DNA of 64,000 nucleotides from Gammaproteobacteria bacterium (lineage in GTDB: Bacteria; Pseudomonadota; Gammaproteobacteria; Nevskiales; Nevskiaceae), in contig JAPLSA010000014.1 in the NCBI GenBank assembly GCA_026398815.1, positions 1 through 64,000 of the forward strand, given 5' to 3'. Under the pieces are notes generated by a model that saw only the letters and a list, made by a program, of their open reading frames with translations, ran no database searches and had not been told where the DNA came from. Position numbers and translations under genes: made by a program. Below are positions 1 through 8,488 of this stretch, piece by piece (position 1 is the first letter of the stretch; every line of letters begins with the position of its first letter).

Positions 1-1304
1 GCCGCGAGGCCATCGCCGATGTGGGCGGCCCAGGTCGCATCGCCGCCGTCGGCATCACCAACCAGCGCGAGACCACCACCCTGTGGGAACGCGAGGGCGG
101 GCAGCCGCTTCACCGGTCGATCGTCTGGCAGGACCGGCGCACGGCTGACCGCTGCGCCGCACTTGGCGCCCAGGGGCTGGCTCCCCTCATCCAGGCGAAG
201 ACCGGCCTGGTGCTGGACCCCTATTTCTCGGCCACCAAGATCGCCTGGATCCTCGACCACGTGCCCGGCGCCCGGGCACGCGCCGAAGCCGGCGAGCTGG
301 CCTTCGGCACCATCGACAGCTGGCTGCTGTGGCAGCTGACCTGCGGCAAGGTGCACGCCACCGACGCCACCAATGCTTCGCGCACCCTGCTCTACAACCT
401 GCACACGGCCGACTGGGACGACGCGCTGCTGGCCTTCTTCAAGCTGCCGCGCGCCCTGCTGCCGAAGGTGCTCGACTCCGCCGCCGACTACGGCCACACC
501 GATCCGTCGCTGCTGGGCCACGCGGTGCCGATCGGCGCGCTGGTCGGCGACCAGCAGGCGGCGACGGTCGGCCAGGCCTGTTTCCAGCCCGGCATGATCA
601 AGAGCACCTACGGCACCGGCTGCTTCGTGGTGCTGAACACCGGCGCCCAGGCCGTGCAGTCCCAGCACCGGCTGCTCGGCACCGTCGGCTACCGGCTCGC
701 CGGGCAGACCACGCACGCGCTGGAAGGCTCGATCTTCGTCGCCGGCGCCGCCGTGCAATGGCTGCGCGATGCCGTGCACCTGATCGGCTCGGCGGCCGAG
801 ACCGAAGCACTGGCGCGCACCATCCCCGACACCGAGGGCGTCTACCTGGTGCCGGCCTTCACCGGCCTCGGCGCGCCGTACTGGGACCCGCGCGCGCGCG
901 GCGCGATCCTCGGCCTGACGCGGGATTCCGGCATTGCCCACATCGTCCGCGCGGCGCTGGAATCGGTCTGCTACCAGACCCGCGACCTGCTTGAAGCAAT
1001 GGCCAAGGACGCCGTCGCGCCGACCGAGCTGCGCGTCGACGGCGGCATGGCGGTCAACGATTGGCTGATGCAATTCCTGGCCGACATCGTCCGGGTCACC
1101 GTGGTGCGGCCGCAGACGGTGGAAACCACGGCACTCGGCGCCGCCCAGCTGGCCGGGCTTTCGGCCGGCGTCTACGCCTCGCTCGACGAGATCGCCACGC
1201 TGTGGCGCGCCGAGGCGCGCTTCGCGCCGCAGATGGACGCCGCACGCGCCGATGCGCTGTATGCCGGCTGGCTGGAAGCCGTCGCGCGAACCCGCTGCGC
1301 CTAG
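1..1304 (+). CDS. glpK: glycerol kinase (5' end outside window)
   Basis: Protein contains [48 protein letters not shown] and [17 protein letters not shown], typical of FGGY glycerol kinases; reading frame is open to the left window edge. Confidence 0.95.
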   Translation, partial: REAIADVGGPGRIAAVGITNQRETTTLWEREGGQPLHRSIVWQDRRTADRCAALGAQGLAPLIQAKTGLVLDPYFSATKIAWILDHVPGARARAEAGELAFGTIDSWLLWQLTCGKVHATDATNASRTLLYNLHTADWDDALLAFFKLPRALLPKVLDSAADYGHTDPSLLGHAVPIGALVGDQQAATVGQACFQPGMIKSTYGTGCFVVLNTGAQAVQSQHRLLGTVGYRLAGQTTHALEGSIFVAGAAVQWLRDAVHLIGSAAETEALARTIPDTEGVYLVPAFTGLGAPYWDPRARGAILGLTRDSGIAHIVRAALESVCYQTRDLLEAMAKDAVAPTELRVDGGMAVNDWLMQFLADIVRVTVVRPQTVETTALGAAQLAGLSAGVYASLDEIATLWRAEARFAPQMDAARADALYAGWLEAVARTRCA

Positions 1305-1405
1305 GCCGAAAAGCCTTTGCAATCAGCGTCGAACCAGAAGTTGCGCAGTGCAACATCCGGGCGTAACGTCGCGGCCTTGAACAGCCTGTCCCACTTTTCC
1401 CCGGC

Positions 1406-2785
1406 ATGAAGATCGTGATCCTCGGCGCAGGTCAGGTCGGTTCGACCCTGGCCGAGAACCTGGCCCGCGAGGCCAATGACATCACCGTCGTCGATGCCAG
1501 CCGCGCGGCGCTGAACCACCTCCAGGAACGGCTCGACATCCGCACCGTGCTCGGCCATGCCTCGCATCCGGACACGCTGCGCCGCGCCGGCGTCAACGAC
1601 GCCGACATGATCATCGCGGTCACCGACAGCGACGAAACCAACATGCTGGCCTGCCGGATCAGCCAGACGCTGTTCCACACGCCGACCAAGATCGCCCGCG
1701 TCCGCGCCGCCGAGTACCTCAACGAGGAAGACCGGCTGTTCCTGCCCGATGCGCTGAGCGTCGACATGCGGATCAGCCCCGAGCAGCTGGTCACCGAGGC
1801 GATCCTTCGGCTGATCGAGTACCCCGGCGCGCTGCAGGTGGTCGACTTCGCCGACGGTCGCGTGCAGCTGGTCGGCGTGCGCGCCTACTACGGCGGCCCG
1901 CTGGTCGGCCACGAGCTGAAGGAGCTGCCCAACCACCTGCCGACCGGCGTCGATGCCCGCGTCGCGGCGATCTACCGGCGCGGCAAGCCGATCATTCCCG
2001 AAGGCTCGACGGTGATCGAGGCCGATGACGAGGTGTTCTTCCTCGGCGCCCGCGAGCACATCCCGAAGATCATGGCCGAGCTGCGCAAGATCGACCGGCC
2101 GGTGAAGCGGGTGATGCTGGCCGGCGGCGGCAACATCGGCATGCGGCTGGCGCGGGCGCTGGAAAAGAAGCTGCAGGTGAAGATCATCGAGCGCAGCAGC
2201 GAGCGGGCGCGCTATCTGTCCGAGCAGCTGAACCACGTCGTGGTGCTGGCCGGCGATGCCGCCAACGAGGCGCTGCTCGAAGAGGAGAGCATCGAAGACA
2301 CCGATGTCTTCTGCGCCGTCACCAACGACGACGAGGCCAACATCCTGTCGGCGATGCTGGCCAAGCGGCTCGGCGCGCGCCGGGTGCTGTCGTTGATCAA
2401 CCGGCTGGCCTATGTCGATCTGGTCGAAGGCGGTGCGATCGACATCGCCGTGTCGCCGCAGCAGGCCACCGTGTCGGCGCTGCTGGCGCACGTGCGGCGC
2501 GGCGATGTCGCCAAGGTGCACAGCCTGCGGCGCGGCGCGGCGGAAGCCATCGAGGCGGTCGCCCACGGCGACCGCCACAACTCGAAGGTGGTCGGCCGCC
2601 GGCTCGAAGAAATCAAGTTGCCGCCGGGCACCACGATCGGCGCGATCGTCAGAGGCGACGACGTGATCATTGCCCACCACGACGTGCTGATCGAAGCCGA
2701 GGATCACGTGATCCTGTTCATCGTCGACAAGCGCCGCACCAAGGACGTCGAAAAGCTGTTCCAGGTCGGCCTGACTTTCATCTGA
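1406..2785 (+). CDS. trkA: Trk system potassium uptake protein TrkA
   Basis: MKIVILGAGQVGSTLAENLAREANDITVVD Rossmann start, two RCK halves (second GGGNIGMRLA), TrkA_C-like tail. Confidence 0.95.
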   Translation: MKIVILGAGQVGSTLAENLAREANDITVVDASRAALNHLQERLDIRTVLGHASHPDTLRRAGVNDADMIIAVTDSDETNMLACRISQTLFHTPTKIARVRAAEYLNEEDRLFLPDALSVDMRISPEQLVTEAILRLIEYPGALQVVDFADGRVQLVGVRAYYGGPLVGHELKELPNHLPTGVDARVAAIYRRGKPIIPEGSTVIEADDEVFFLGAREHIPKIMAELRKIDRPVKRVMLAGGGNIGMRLARALEKKLQVKIIERSSERARYLSEQLNHVVVLAGDAANEALLEEESIEDTDVFCAVTNDDEANILSAMLAKRLGARRVLSLINRLAYVDLVEGGAIDIAVSPQQATVSALLAHVRRGDVAKVHSLRRGAAEAIEAVAHGDRHNSKVVGRRLEEIKLPPGTTIGAIVRGDDVIIAHHDVLIEAEDHVILFIVDKRRTKDVEKLFQVGLTFI

Positions 2786-2856
2786 GGTCGCGGCGGCGCC
2801 ATCGGCGCCCCGGCGGCGGGCTGTCGATGCAAGGATGGGTAACGGGAGGGAACCCG

Positions 2857-5154
2857 ATGGCGCGGCATTTCCTGAAAACGGCAACCCTGTTCGCCGGCCT
2901 GGCGTTGCTGGTCGGCTGCTCGGGCCCGGCCGCGCTGACAGCGCCTGCCGACGCCGGCCCGACCGCCCGGCAGGAACCGACGATCGATCGCCTGGTCGCC
3001 TTCGCTCGGCTTTACGGCTACGTGCGCTATTTCCATCCGGCCGACGAAGCGGCCGCGACAGACTGGGATCGCTTCGCCATCCATGGCGTGGAGCAGGTGC
3101 TGGCGGTCCAGGACCCTGCGCAATTCCACGACACGATGGCCGCGCTGTTCATGCCGGTAAGCCCCGGCTTACAGCTCTACGCCCAGGGCCGCGTTCCGCC
3201 GCCGGCACCGCTCGTGCAGGCCGCCGCCGATGCGCCGGTCGTCGCCTGGCAGCACCTGGGCGCCGGCCTCGGCGAATTCGGCACTACCTACCAGAGCCTG
3301 CGAACCCACCGCGCGCCGCGCAAGCTCGCCGGAGGCGATAACGGCACCCTGAGCCGGTCGATCGATGCCACGCCCTATCGCGGTATGCGTATCCGCCTGA
3401 CTGCCGCGCTGCGGGCCGAGGTCGGCGACGGCGACAACCGCGCCCAGCTTTACGTCACGGTGGCGCGTGGCGCCGGCCGGCCCGGCGGCTTCTTCGACAA
3501 CATGAAGGATCGGCCGGTCACGGCGACCGGCTGGGTTCAGGCCCGGATCGAAGGCCCGGTAGCCGACGACGCCACCACGATCCGCTTCGGCGGCCTGCTG
3601 CATGGGCAGGGCACGGCCTGGTTCGACGACTTCCGGCTGGAAGTCGGGCCAGTGTCCGGACCGGGTGCCTGGCGCGCGCTGCCGCTGCCGGACCCCGACT
3701 TCGAAGCTGACGACAACTCCGGCGGCTGGACCCAGGCCAGCCTCGGCTACGACTACTTCCGCGACGATCAGGCACCGGCCTTCGCCGGCAAGCAGTCGAT
3801 GCGGTTGCGCTCGATCAGCACCTGGCCGCCGCTGTTCGCGGCCCGGGCGCAGCCGGGCGAGGCCATCGACGAGGCGCTCGGCGCCGGACTGTCGGCACGG
3901 ATGCCGCTGGCGCTGTACAGCGATGCCGGCGGCACCCTGCCGCGCAGCGATCGCGACGCCGCGCCGCTGATCCAGGCGCTGGCGGCGATCGATCCGAAAA
4001 GCCTGAACGCCAGCGACCAACGGCTGCGGCTGGCCAACGTGGTGATCGTCTGGAACCTGTTCCAGCACTTCTATCCGTACTTCGACGTGGTCGACATCGA
4101 TTGGCAGAACCAACTGCGCATCGCGCTGCGATCCGCACTCGCCGATGCCGATGACGATGCCGGGCAATACCTGAAGACGCTGCGCCGCCTGGTGGCGGCG
4201 GCGCAGGACGGCCACGCTGGCATCGGCTCGCCGCTGTCCGGGCCGCGCTACTGGCCGCCGATCCGGACCCAATGGATCGAGGGCGCTTTGGTCGTGACCC
4301 GTTCCCTGGACGAAGACCGCGTGAAGGCCGGCGACATCATCACCAGCATCGACGGCGTCGATGCCAAGACCCGACTGCTGGACGCCGAGGCGCTGATCTC
4401 CGGCTCGCCGCAGTGGCGGCGCACGATGGCGGCCGGTGGCCTGCTGCTCGGCGACAAGGACAGCTCGGTGGCACTGAGCCTGCTGCGAGACCGCCAGCCG
4501 TTCGACCTGACGCTGGCGCGCAGCCATTCCGGTCCAGTGCCCATGCTGTCGCGTGCGCCGATCGAAGAACTGGAGCCGGGCATCTGGTACGTCGATCTGC
4601 GCAAGCCGTCGAGCGACGCACTGCGCGGCCAGCTGCCGACCCTGGCGGAAGCGCACGGCGTGATCTTCGATATCCGCGGCTATCCCGGCGATGGCGCGTG
4701 GATCCTCAAGCACCTGCTGTCACAGGCCGAGCAGACGGACTGGATGGCAGTACCGCAGATCACCCGGCCCGACCACGTGCCGCCGCTGGCATTCAAGCCG
4801 CTCGGCGGGCACCTGGAACCCGCAGCGCCGCGGTTCGCCGGCAAGGTCACTTTCCTGACCAATGCCGACGCGATCAGCTATGCGGAGTCGATCCTCGGCT
4901 ATGTCGAGGGTCTGCACTTGGGCGAGATCGTCGGCAGCGCGACAGCCGGCGCCAACGGCAACGTCCGCGTCGTCCCGCTGCCCGGAGGCTATTCGGCGAG
5001 CTTCACCGGCATGCGCGTCCGCAAGTTCGACGGCTCGCCTCTGCACCGGACCGGTATCCAGCCGACGGTGCCGATGGAGCCGACACGCGCCGGGATCGCT
5101 GCGGGCCGCGACGAGGTGCTCGAACGCGCGTTGTCGATCGTCCGCAAGCCCTAG
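2857..5154 (+). CDS. S41 family peptidase-like lipoprotein
   Basis: Lipoprotein signal MARHFLKTATLFAGLALLVGCSG; PDZ-like segment VKAGDIITSIDGVDA; tail with GVIFDIRGYPG and GIQPTVPMEPT, resembling C-terminal processing (S41) peptidases. Confidence 0.8.
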   Translation: MARHFLKTATLFAGLALLVGCSGPAALTAPADAGPTARQEPTIDRLVAFARLYGYVRYFHPADEAAATDWDRFAIHGVEQVLAVQDPAQFHDTMAALFMPVSPGLQLYAQGRVPPPAPLVQAAADAPVVAWQHLGAGLGEFGTTYQSLRTHRAPRKLAGGDNGTLSRSIDATPYRGMRIRLTAALRAEVGDGDNRAQLYVTVARGAGRPGGFFDNMKDRPVTATGWVQARIEGPVADDATTIRFGGLLHGQGTAWFDDFRLEVGPVSGPGAWRALPLPDPDFEADDNSGGWTQASLGYDYFRDDQAPAFAGKQSMRLRSISTWPPLFAARAQPGEAIDEALGAGLSARMPLALYSDAGGTLPRSDRDAAPLIQALAAIDPKSLNASDQRLRLANVVIVWNLFQHFYPYFDVVDIDWQNQLRIALRSALADADDDAGQYLKTLRRLVAAAQDGHAGIGSPLSGPRYWPPIRTQWIEGALVVTRSLDEDRVKAGDIITSIDGVDAKTRLLDAEALISGSPQWRRTMAAGGLLLGDKDSSVALSLLRDRQPFDLTLARSHSGPVPMLSRAPIEELEPGIWYVDLRKPSSDALRGQLPTLAEAHGVIFDIRGYPGDGAWILKHLLSQAEQTDWMAVPQITRPDHVPPLAFKPLGGHLEPAAPRFAGKVTFLTNADAISYAESILGYVEGLHLGEIVGSATAGANGNVRVVPLPGGYSASFTGMRVRKFDGSPLHRTGIQPTVPMEPTRAGIAAGRDEVLERALSIVRKP

Positions 5155-5166
5155 AGCCGCAGGCGG

Positions 5167-6624
5167 CTAATCCTTCCAGAACGTCGGCGTCAGCAGCACC
5201 ACCAGCACGAACACTTCGAGGCGCCCGATCAGCATCGCGGCCGTGCAGGTCCAGGTCTGGAAACCGGTCAGCGTCTGGTAGGTGCCGGCCGGGCCGACCA
5301 CGCCGATGCCGGGCCCGGCATTGTTGATCGAGGCCAGCACGGCGCTGAACGAGGTCGACATGTCCAGGCCGGACAGCACCAGCAGCAAGGTCAGGCTGAC
5401 GATGCTGATCGTGTACAGATGGATGAAGCCGAACACGGACAGCACCGTGCGATCGGCAATCACCTGGCCACCGACCTTCAGCGTCGACACTGCGCTCGGA
5501 TGAACCAGGCTGGTCAGTTCACGCGCGCTCTGCTTGAACAGGATCAGCAGGCGGATCATCTTGATGCCGCCGCCGGTGGAGCCTGCAGCACTCAGCACGC
5601 AGGACAGCATCAGCATCCACAGGCTGGCGAACACCGGCCACTGGCCGTAGTCGGTGCTAGCCAGGCCGCAGGTCAGGCCGACCGATACGACGTTGAACCA
5701 GGCATGCCGCAGCGCCGTCCAGTAACTCGGATAGGAACCGAGCAGCCAGACGTACAGCGCGAGGCCCAGGCTGCTGACGACCACCAGCAGCAGCATGGTG
5801 CGGATCTCGGCATCGCGCAGGTAAGGCTGCAGGGAGCGGGCGCGCCAGCAGACGAAATGGGTGGCGAAGTTGATGCCGGCCAGCAGCATGAAAACGGCGG
5901 CGATCGCTTCGATTAGCGGTGAATCGAAGAAGCCGATGCTGGCGTCGTGGGTCGAGAAACCGCCGAGCGACAGCACCGAGAACGCATGGCAGACGGCGTC
6001 GAACCAGCGCATGCCGCCGAGGTGGAAGGCGACGATGCAGGCCAGCGTCAGGCCGAAGTAGATCAGCCAGATCGAGCGCGCGGTCTGCACGAAGCGCGGC
6101 GTCAGCTTGGAATCCTTGATCGGCCCGGTGGCTTCGGCGCGATACACCTGCATGCCGCCGACGCCGAGCAGCGGCAGCACCACCATCGCCAGACCGATGA
6201 TGCCGAGGCCACCGAGCCAGGTCAGCTCGTGCCGCCACAGGTTGTGGGCGTGGGGAATGTGATCGAGCCCGGTGATCACCGTGGCGCCGGTGGTGGTGAC
6301 GCCGGACATGGTCTCGAAATAGGCGTCGGTGAACGACATGCCGAGCCCGAGGATCATCGGCACCGTGGCGGTGGCGGCCACCAGCATCCAGATCAGCGCC
6401 ACCAGCAGGAAGCCGTCTCGCGATTTCAGCTCCCGCCGATGCCAGCGGCCAGCGAGCCACATCAGGAAGCCGACCGCGAAATTGACGCCGGCGCCGGCCA
6501 CGAAGGCCGGCAGCGCGCCTTCGTCGAAATACAGCGACACCCCGATCGGCGGCAGGAACGCCACCGAAAATGCCATCAGCAGGATGCCGAGCGGCCGGAT
6601 GACGTGGATCAGATCCTTCAGCAA
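5167..6624 (-). CDS. trkH: Trk system potassium transporter TrkH
   Basis: Multi-TM protein with MSGVTTTGATVITGLD and STGGGIKMIRLLILFKQ selectivity-filter-like loops. TTG start at 6624 (MLKDLIHVIRPLGILL) preferred over upstream starts. Confidence 0.92.
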   Translation of the reverse strand: MLKDLIHVIRPLGILLMAFSVAFLPPIGVSLYFDEGALPAFVAGAGVNFAVGFLMWLAGRWHRRELKSRDGFLLVALIWMLVAATATVPMILGLGMSFTDAYFETMSGVTTTGATVITGLDHIPHAHNLWRHELTWLGGLGIIGLAMVVLPLLGVGGMQVYRAEATGPIKDSKLTPRFVQTARSIWLIYFGLTLACIVAFHLGGMRWFDAVCHAFSVLSLGGFSTHDASIGFFDSPLIEAIAAVFMLLAGINFATHFVCWRARSLQPYLRDAEIRTMLLLVVVSSLGLALYVWLLGSYPSYWTALRHAWFNVVSVGLTCGLASTDYGQWPVFASLWMLMLSCVLSAAGSTGGGIKMIRLLILFKQSARELTSLVHPSAVSTLKVGGQVIADRTVLSVFGFIHLYTISIVSLTLLLVLSGLDMSTSFSAVLASINNAGPGIGVVGPAGTYQTLTGFQTWTCTAAMLIGRLEVFVLVVLLTPTFWKD

Positions 6625-6649
6625 GGCAGGCGGTCGGCAGCGGGGGTAC

Positions 6650-6718
6650 CGCAGTTTACAACGGCCGCCGGACGGCTCCGCCGGCAATCCCTGCGGCGAC
6701 GGCATTCCGTAAACTGCG
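6650..6718. promoter_or_regulatory. putative divergent trkH/thrB promoter region (inverted GTAAACTGCG elements)
   Basis: CGCAGTTTAC (6650-6659) and GTAAACTGCG (6709-6718) are exact reverse complements; each places a TAAACT -10-like hexamer upstream of trkH (-) and thrB (+). Confidence 0.4.
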
Positions 6719-6751
6719 CGGCGATCGTCCGATCGAAAGCCACTGCCGCTC

Positions 6752-7690
6752 ATGTCCGTCTTCACCAAAGTCAGCCACGCCGAACTCGAAGCCTTCCTGC
6801 GGCACTACGATCTCGGCACGCTGATCGGCTACACCGGCATCGGCGAAGGCATCGAGAACACCAACTACTTCGTCGACACCAGCCGCGGTCGCTGGGTGCT
6901 GACCCTGTTCGAGCGGCTGAACTACGACGACCTGCCGTTCTTCCTCGGCCTGATGGAGCACCTCGCGCGCCACGGCTACGTCAGCGCGCTGCCGGTGGCC
7001 GACAACGACGGCCGCACGCTGTCGAGCCTGAACGGCAAGCCGGCGGCGCTGGTTGCCCGGCTGACCGGCCAGAGCGTGCTGTTTCCGTCGCTGGCGCAGT
7101 GCGCGGCGGTTGGCCATGCACTCGGCGAGTTGCACAAGCTGACCGCCAGCTACAGCGGCACCTGCGAAAACAGCCGCGGCGTCGAATGGCGGCGCACCAC
7201 CGGCGAAACGCTGCTGCCGAAGGTGCCGAAGGACGCGCGCGCGCTGATCGCCGACGAGCTGGCCGCGCAGGCGCAACTCGATCTGGCCGGCCTGCCGCAG
7301 GGCGTGATCCACGCCGACCTGTTCAAGGACAACGTGCTGTTCGTCGACGAGCGCCTGACCGGCGTCATCGACTTCTACTACGCCTGCAACGATGCGCTGC
7401 TCTACGACCTGGCGGTGACGCTGAACGACTGGTGCGCCGAAGCCGACGGCAGCCTGAACAAGGCGCACTCGGCGGCGCTGCTGTCCGCCTATCGCGCCTG
7501 CCGGCCGCCGAATGCAGCGGAGCAGGCCGCGTGGCCGCTGGTGCTGCGCGCCGCCGCGTTCCGCTTCTATCTGTCGCGGCTGTACGACTGGACCTTCCCG
7601 CGCGAAGGCGATCTGGTGCACATCAAGGACCCGGAGCCGTACCGGCGGATCCTGGTTCATCACCGCACGCAGGTGGCGCCGGGCTTGTGA
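6752..7690 (+). CDS. thrB: homoserine kinase (ThrB, APH-fold type)
   Basis: MSVFTKVSHAELEAFLRHYDLGTLIGYTGIGEGIENTNYFVDTSRGRWVLTLFE, GVIHADLFKDNVLF and GVIDFYYAC motifs. Confidence 0.93.
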   Translation: MSVFTKVSHAELEAFLRHYDLGTLIGYTGIGEGIENTNYFVDTSRGRWVLTLFERLNYDDLPFFLGLMEHLARHGYVSALPVADNDGRTLSSLNGKPAALVARLTGQSVLFPSLAQCAAVGHALGELHKLTASYSGTCENSRGVEWRRTTGETLLPKVPKDARALIADELAAQAQLDLAGLPQGVIHADLFKDNVLFVDERLTGVIDFYYACNDALLYDLAVTLNDWCAEADGSLNKAHSAALLSAYRACRPPNAAEQAAWPLVLRAAAFRFYLSRLYDWTFPREGDLVHIKDPEPYRRILVHHRTQVAPGL

Positions 7691-7760
7691 CGACGCTGCT
7701 GGCACTGCTCAAAGATGAGAGTGCTAAAGTTGCAAGACGTCAAGACGTTATGGTGAAACC

Positions 7761-7994
7761 ATGGAAAGCCAGCCGATCCGCGCGACGATCTATCTCGATC
7801 CGTCGATTCACCAGGCCTTGCGCCTGAAGGCAGCCACGACGCGGCGTCCGATGTCTGAAATCGTTTCTGATGCGCTGCGCCAGGCGCTGCGCGAGGATCA
7901 CGACGATCTGCGCGCCTTCTCCGAGCGCGGCTCCGAAACCACCCTGAGCTACGACGATTTGCTGAAAACGCTCGTGGCCAATGGCGACCTATGA
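7761..7994 (+). CDS. CopG/RHH-like antitoxin
   Basis: IRATIYLDPSIHQALRLKAATTRRPMSEIVSDALRQAL ribbon-helix-helix pattern; overlaps the following toxin ORF. Confidence 0.8.
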   Translation: MESQPIRATIYLDPSIHQALRLKAATTRRPMSEIVSDALRQALREDHDDLRAFSERGSETTLSYDDLLKTLVANGDL

Positions 7995-8238
7995 GCTGAG
8001 GTTCAAGGCGTCGGTCGCCAAGGATCTGCGCGGCGTTCCGAAACCCGACACCCAGCGCATCCTCGCCAGGATCGAACTGCTACGCGAAAACCCGCGCCCG
8101 CAGGGCTCGGAAAAACTCAGCGGCGAGGAGAAGTATCGAATCCGGCAGGGCGACTACCGGATTCTCTATTCGATCGACGAACAAACCGTCGTCGTCGAAG
8201 TCGTCAGGATCGGTCATCGTCGCGAGGTCTACCGCTGA
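7981..8238 (+). CDS. RelE/ParE family toxin
   Basis: YELRFKASVAKDLRGVPKPDTQRILARIELL...GEEKYRIRQGDYRILYSIDEQTVVVEVVRIGHRREVYR, classic RelE-like pattern. Confidence 0.9.
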   Translation: MATYELRFKASVAKDLRGVPKPDTQRILARIELLRENPRPQGSEKLSGEEKYRIRQGDYRILYSIDEQTVVVEVVRIGHRREVYR

Positions 8239-8254
8239 ATCCCCGCTGCAAGCC

Positions 8255-8488
8255 TCAGCAGCAGCGCGGATTGGCCGCCGAGCCGTAGCGCGCGTCCTGG
8301 CGCTCGCGGAAGAACTCGGCGTAGCTCATCACCGGCTCGTCCGGATGCGCGGCGCGCCGGTGGCGGACGTAGGTGTCGTAGTCCGGCATGCCGACCGCGA
8401 GGTTGGCGGTCTGCGCAGCCTTCTTCCACGCGGCGTGCAGCCGCGCGATCAGGCTGGCATCCGGGGCCTCAGGCAGCGGCCGGCGCAT
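8255..8488 (-). CDS. YbdD/YjiX family protein (CstA-associated)
   Basis: AAQTANLAVGMPDYDTYVRHRRAAHPDEPVMSYAEFFRERQDARYG; located immediately downstream of and overlapping cstA. Confidence 0.9.
   Translation of the reverse strand: MRRPLPEAPDASLIARLHAAWKKAAQTANLAVGMPDYDTYVRHRRAAHPDEPVMSYAEFFRERQDARYGSAANPRCC

Noticed and set aside
1301-2884. 527-aa minus-strand ORF
   Set aside because: Exact antisense of trkA; high-GC shadow ORF with Arg/Gln/Asp/His-rich low-complexity product.
3169-4713. 514-aa minus-strand ORF
   Set aside because: Antisense shadow of the S41 peptidase gene.
5947-7827. 626-aa plus-strand ORF
   Set aside because: Runs antisense to trkH and out of frame through thrB; Arg/Gly/Ala/Gln-rich shadow product.
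8238-8272. Terminator hairpin AATCCCCGCTGC/GCAGCGCGGATT after the toxin gene
   Set aside because: One mismatch, no T-tract, and overlaps the ybdD stop region; too weak to call.
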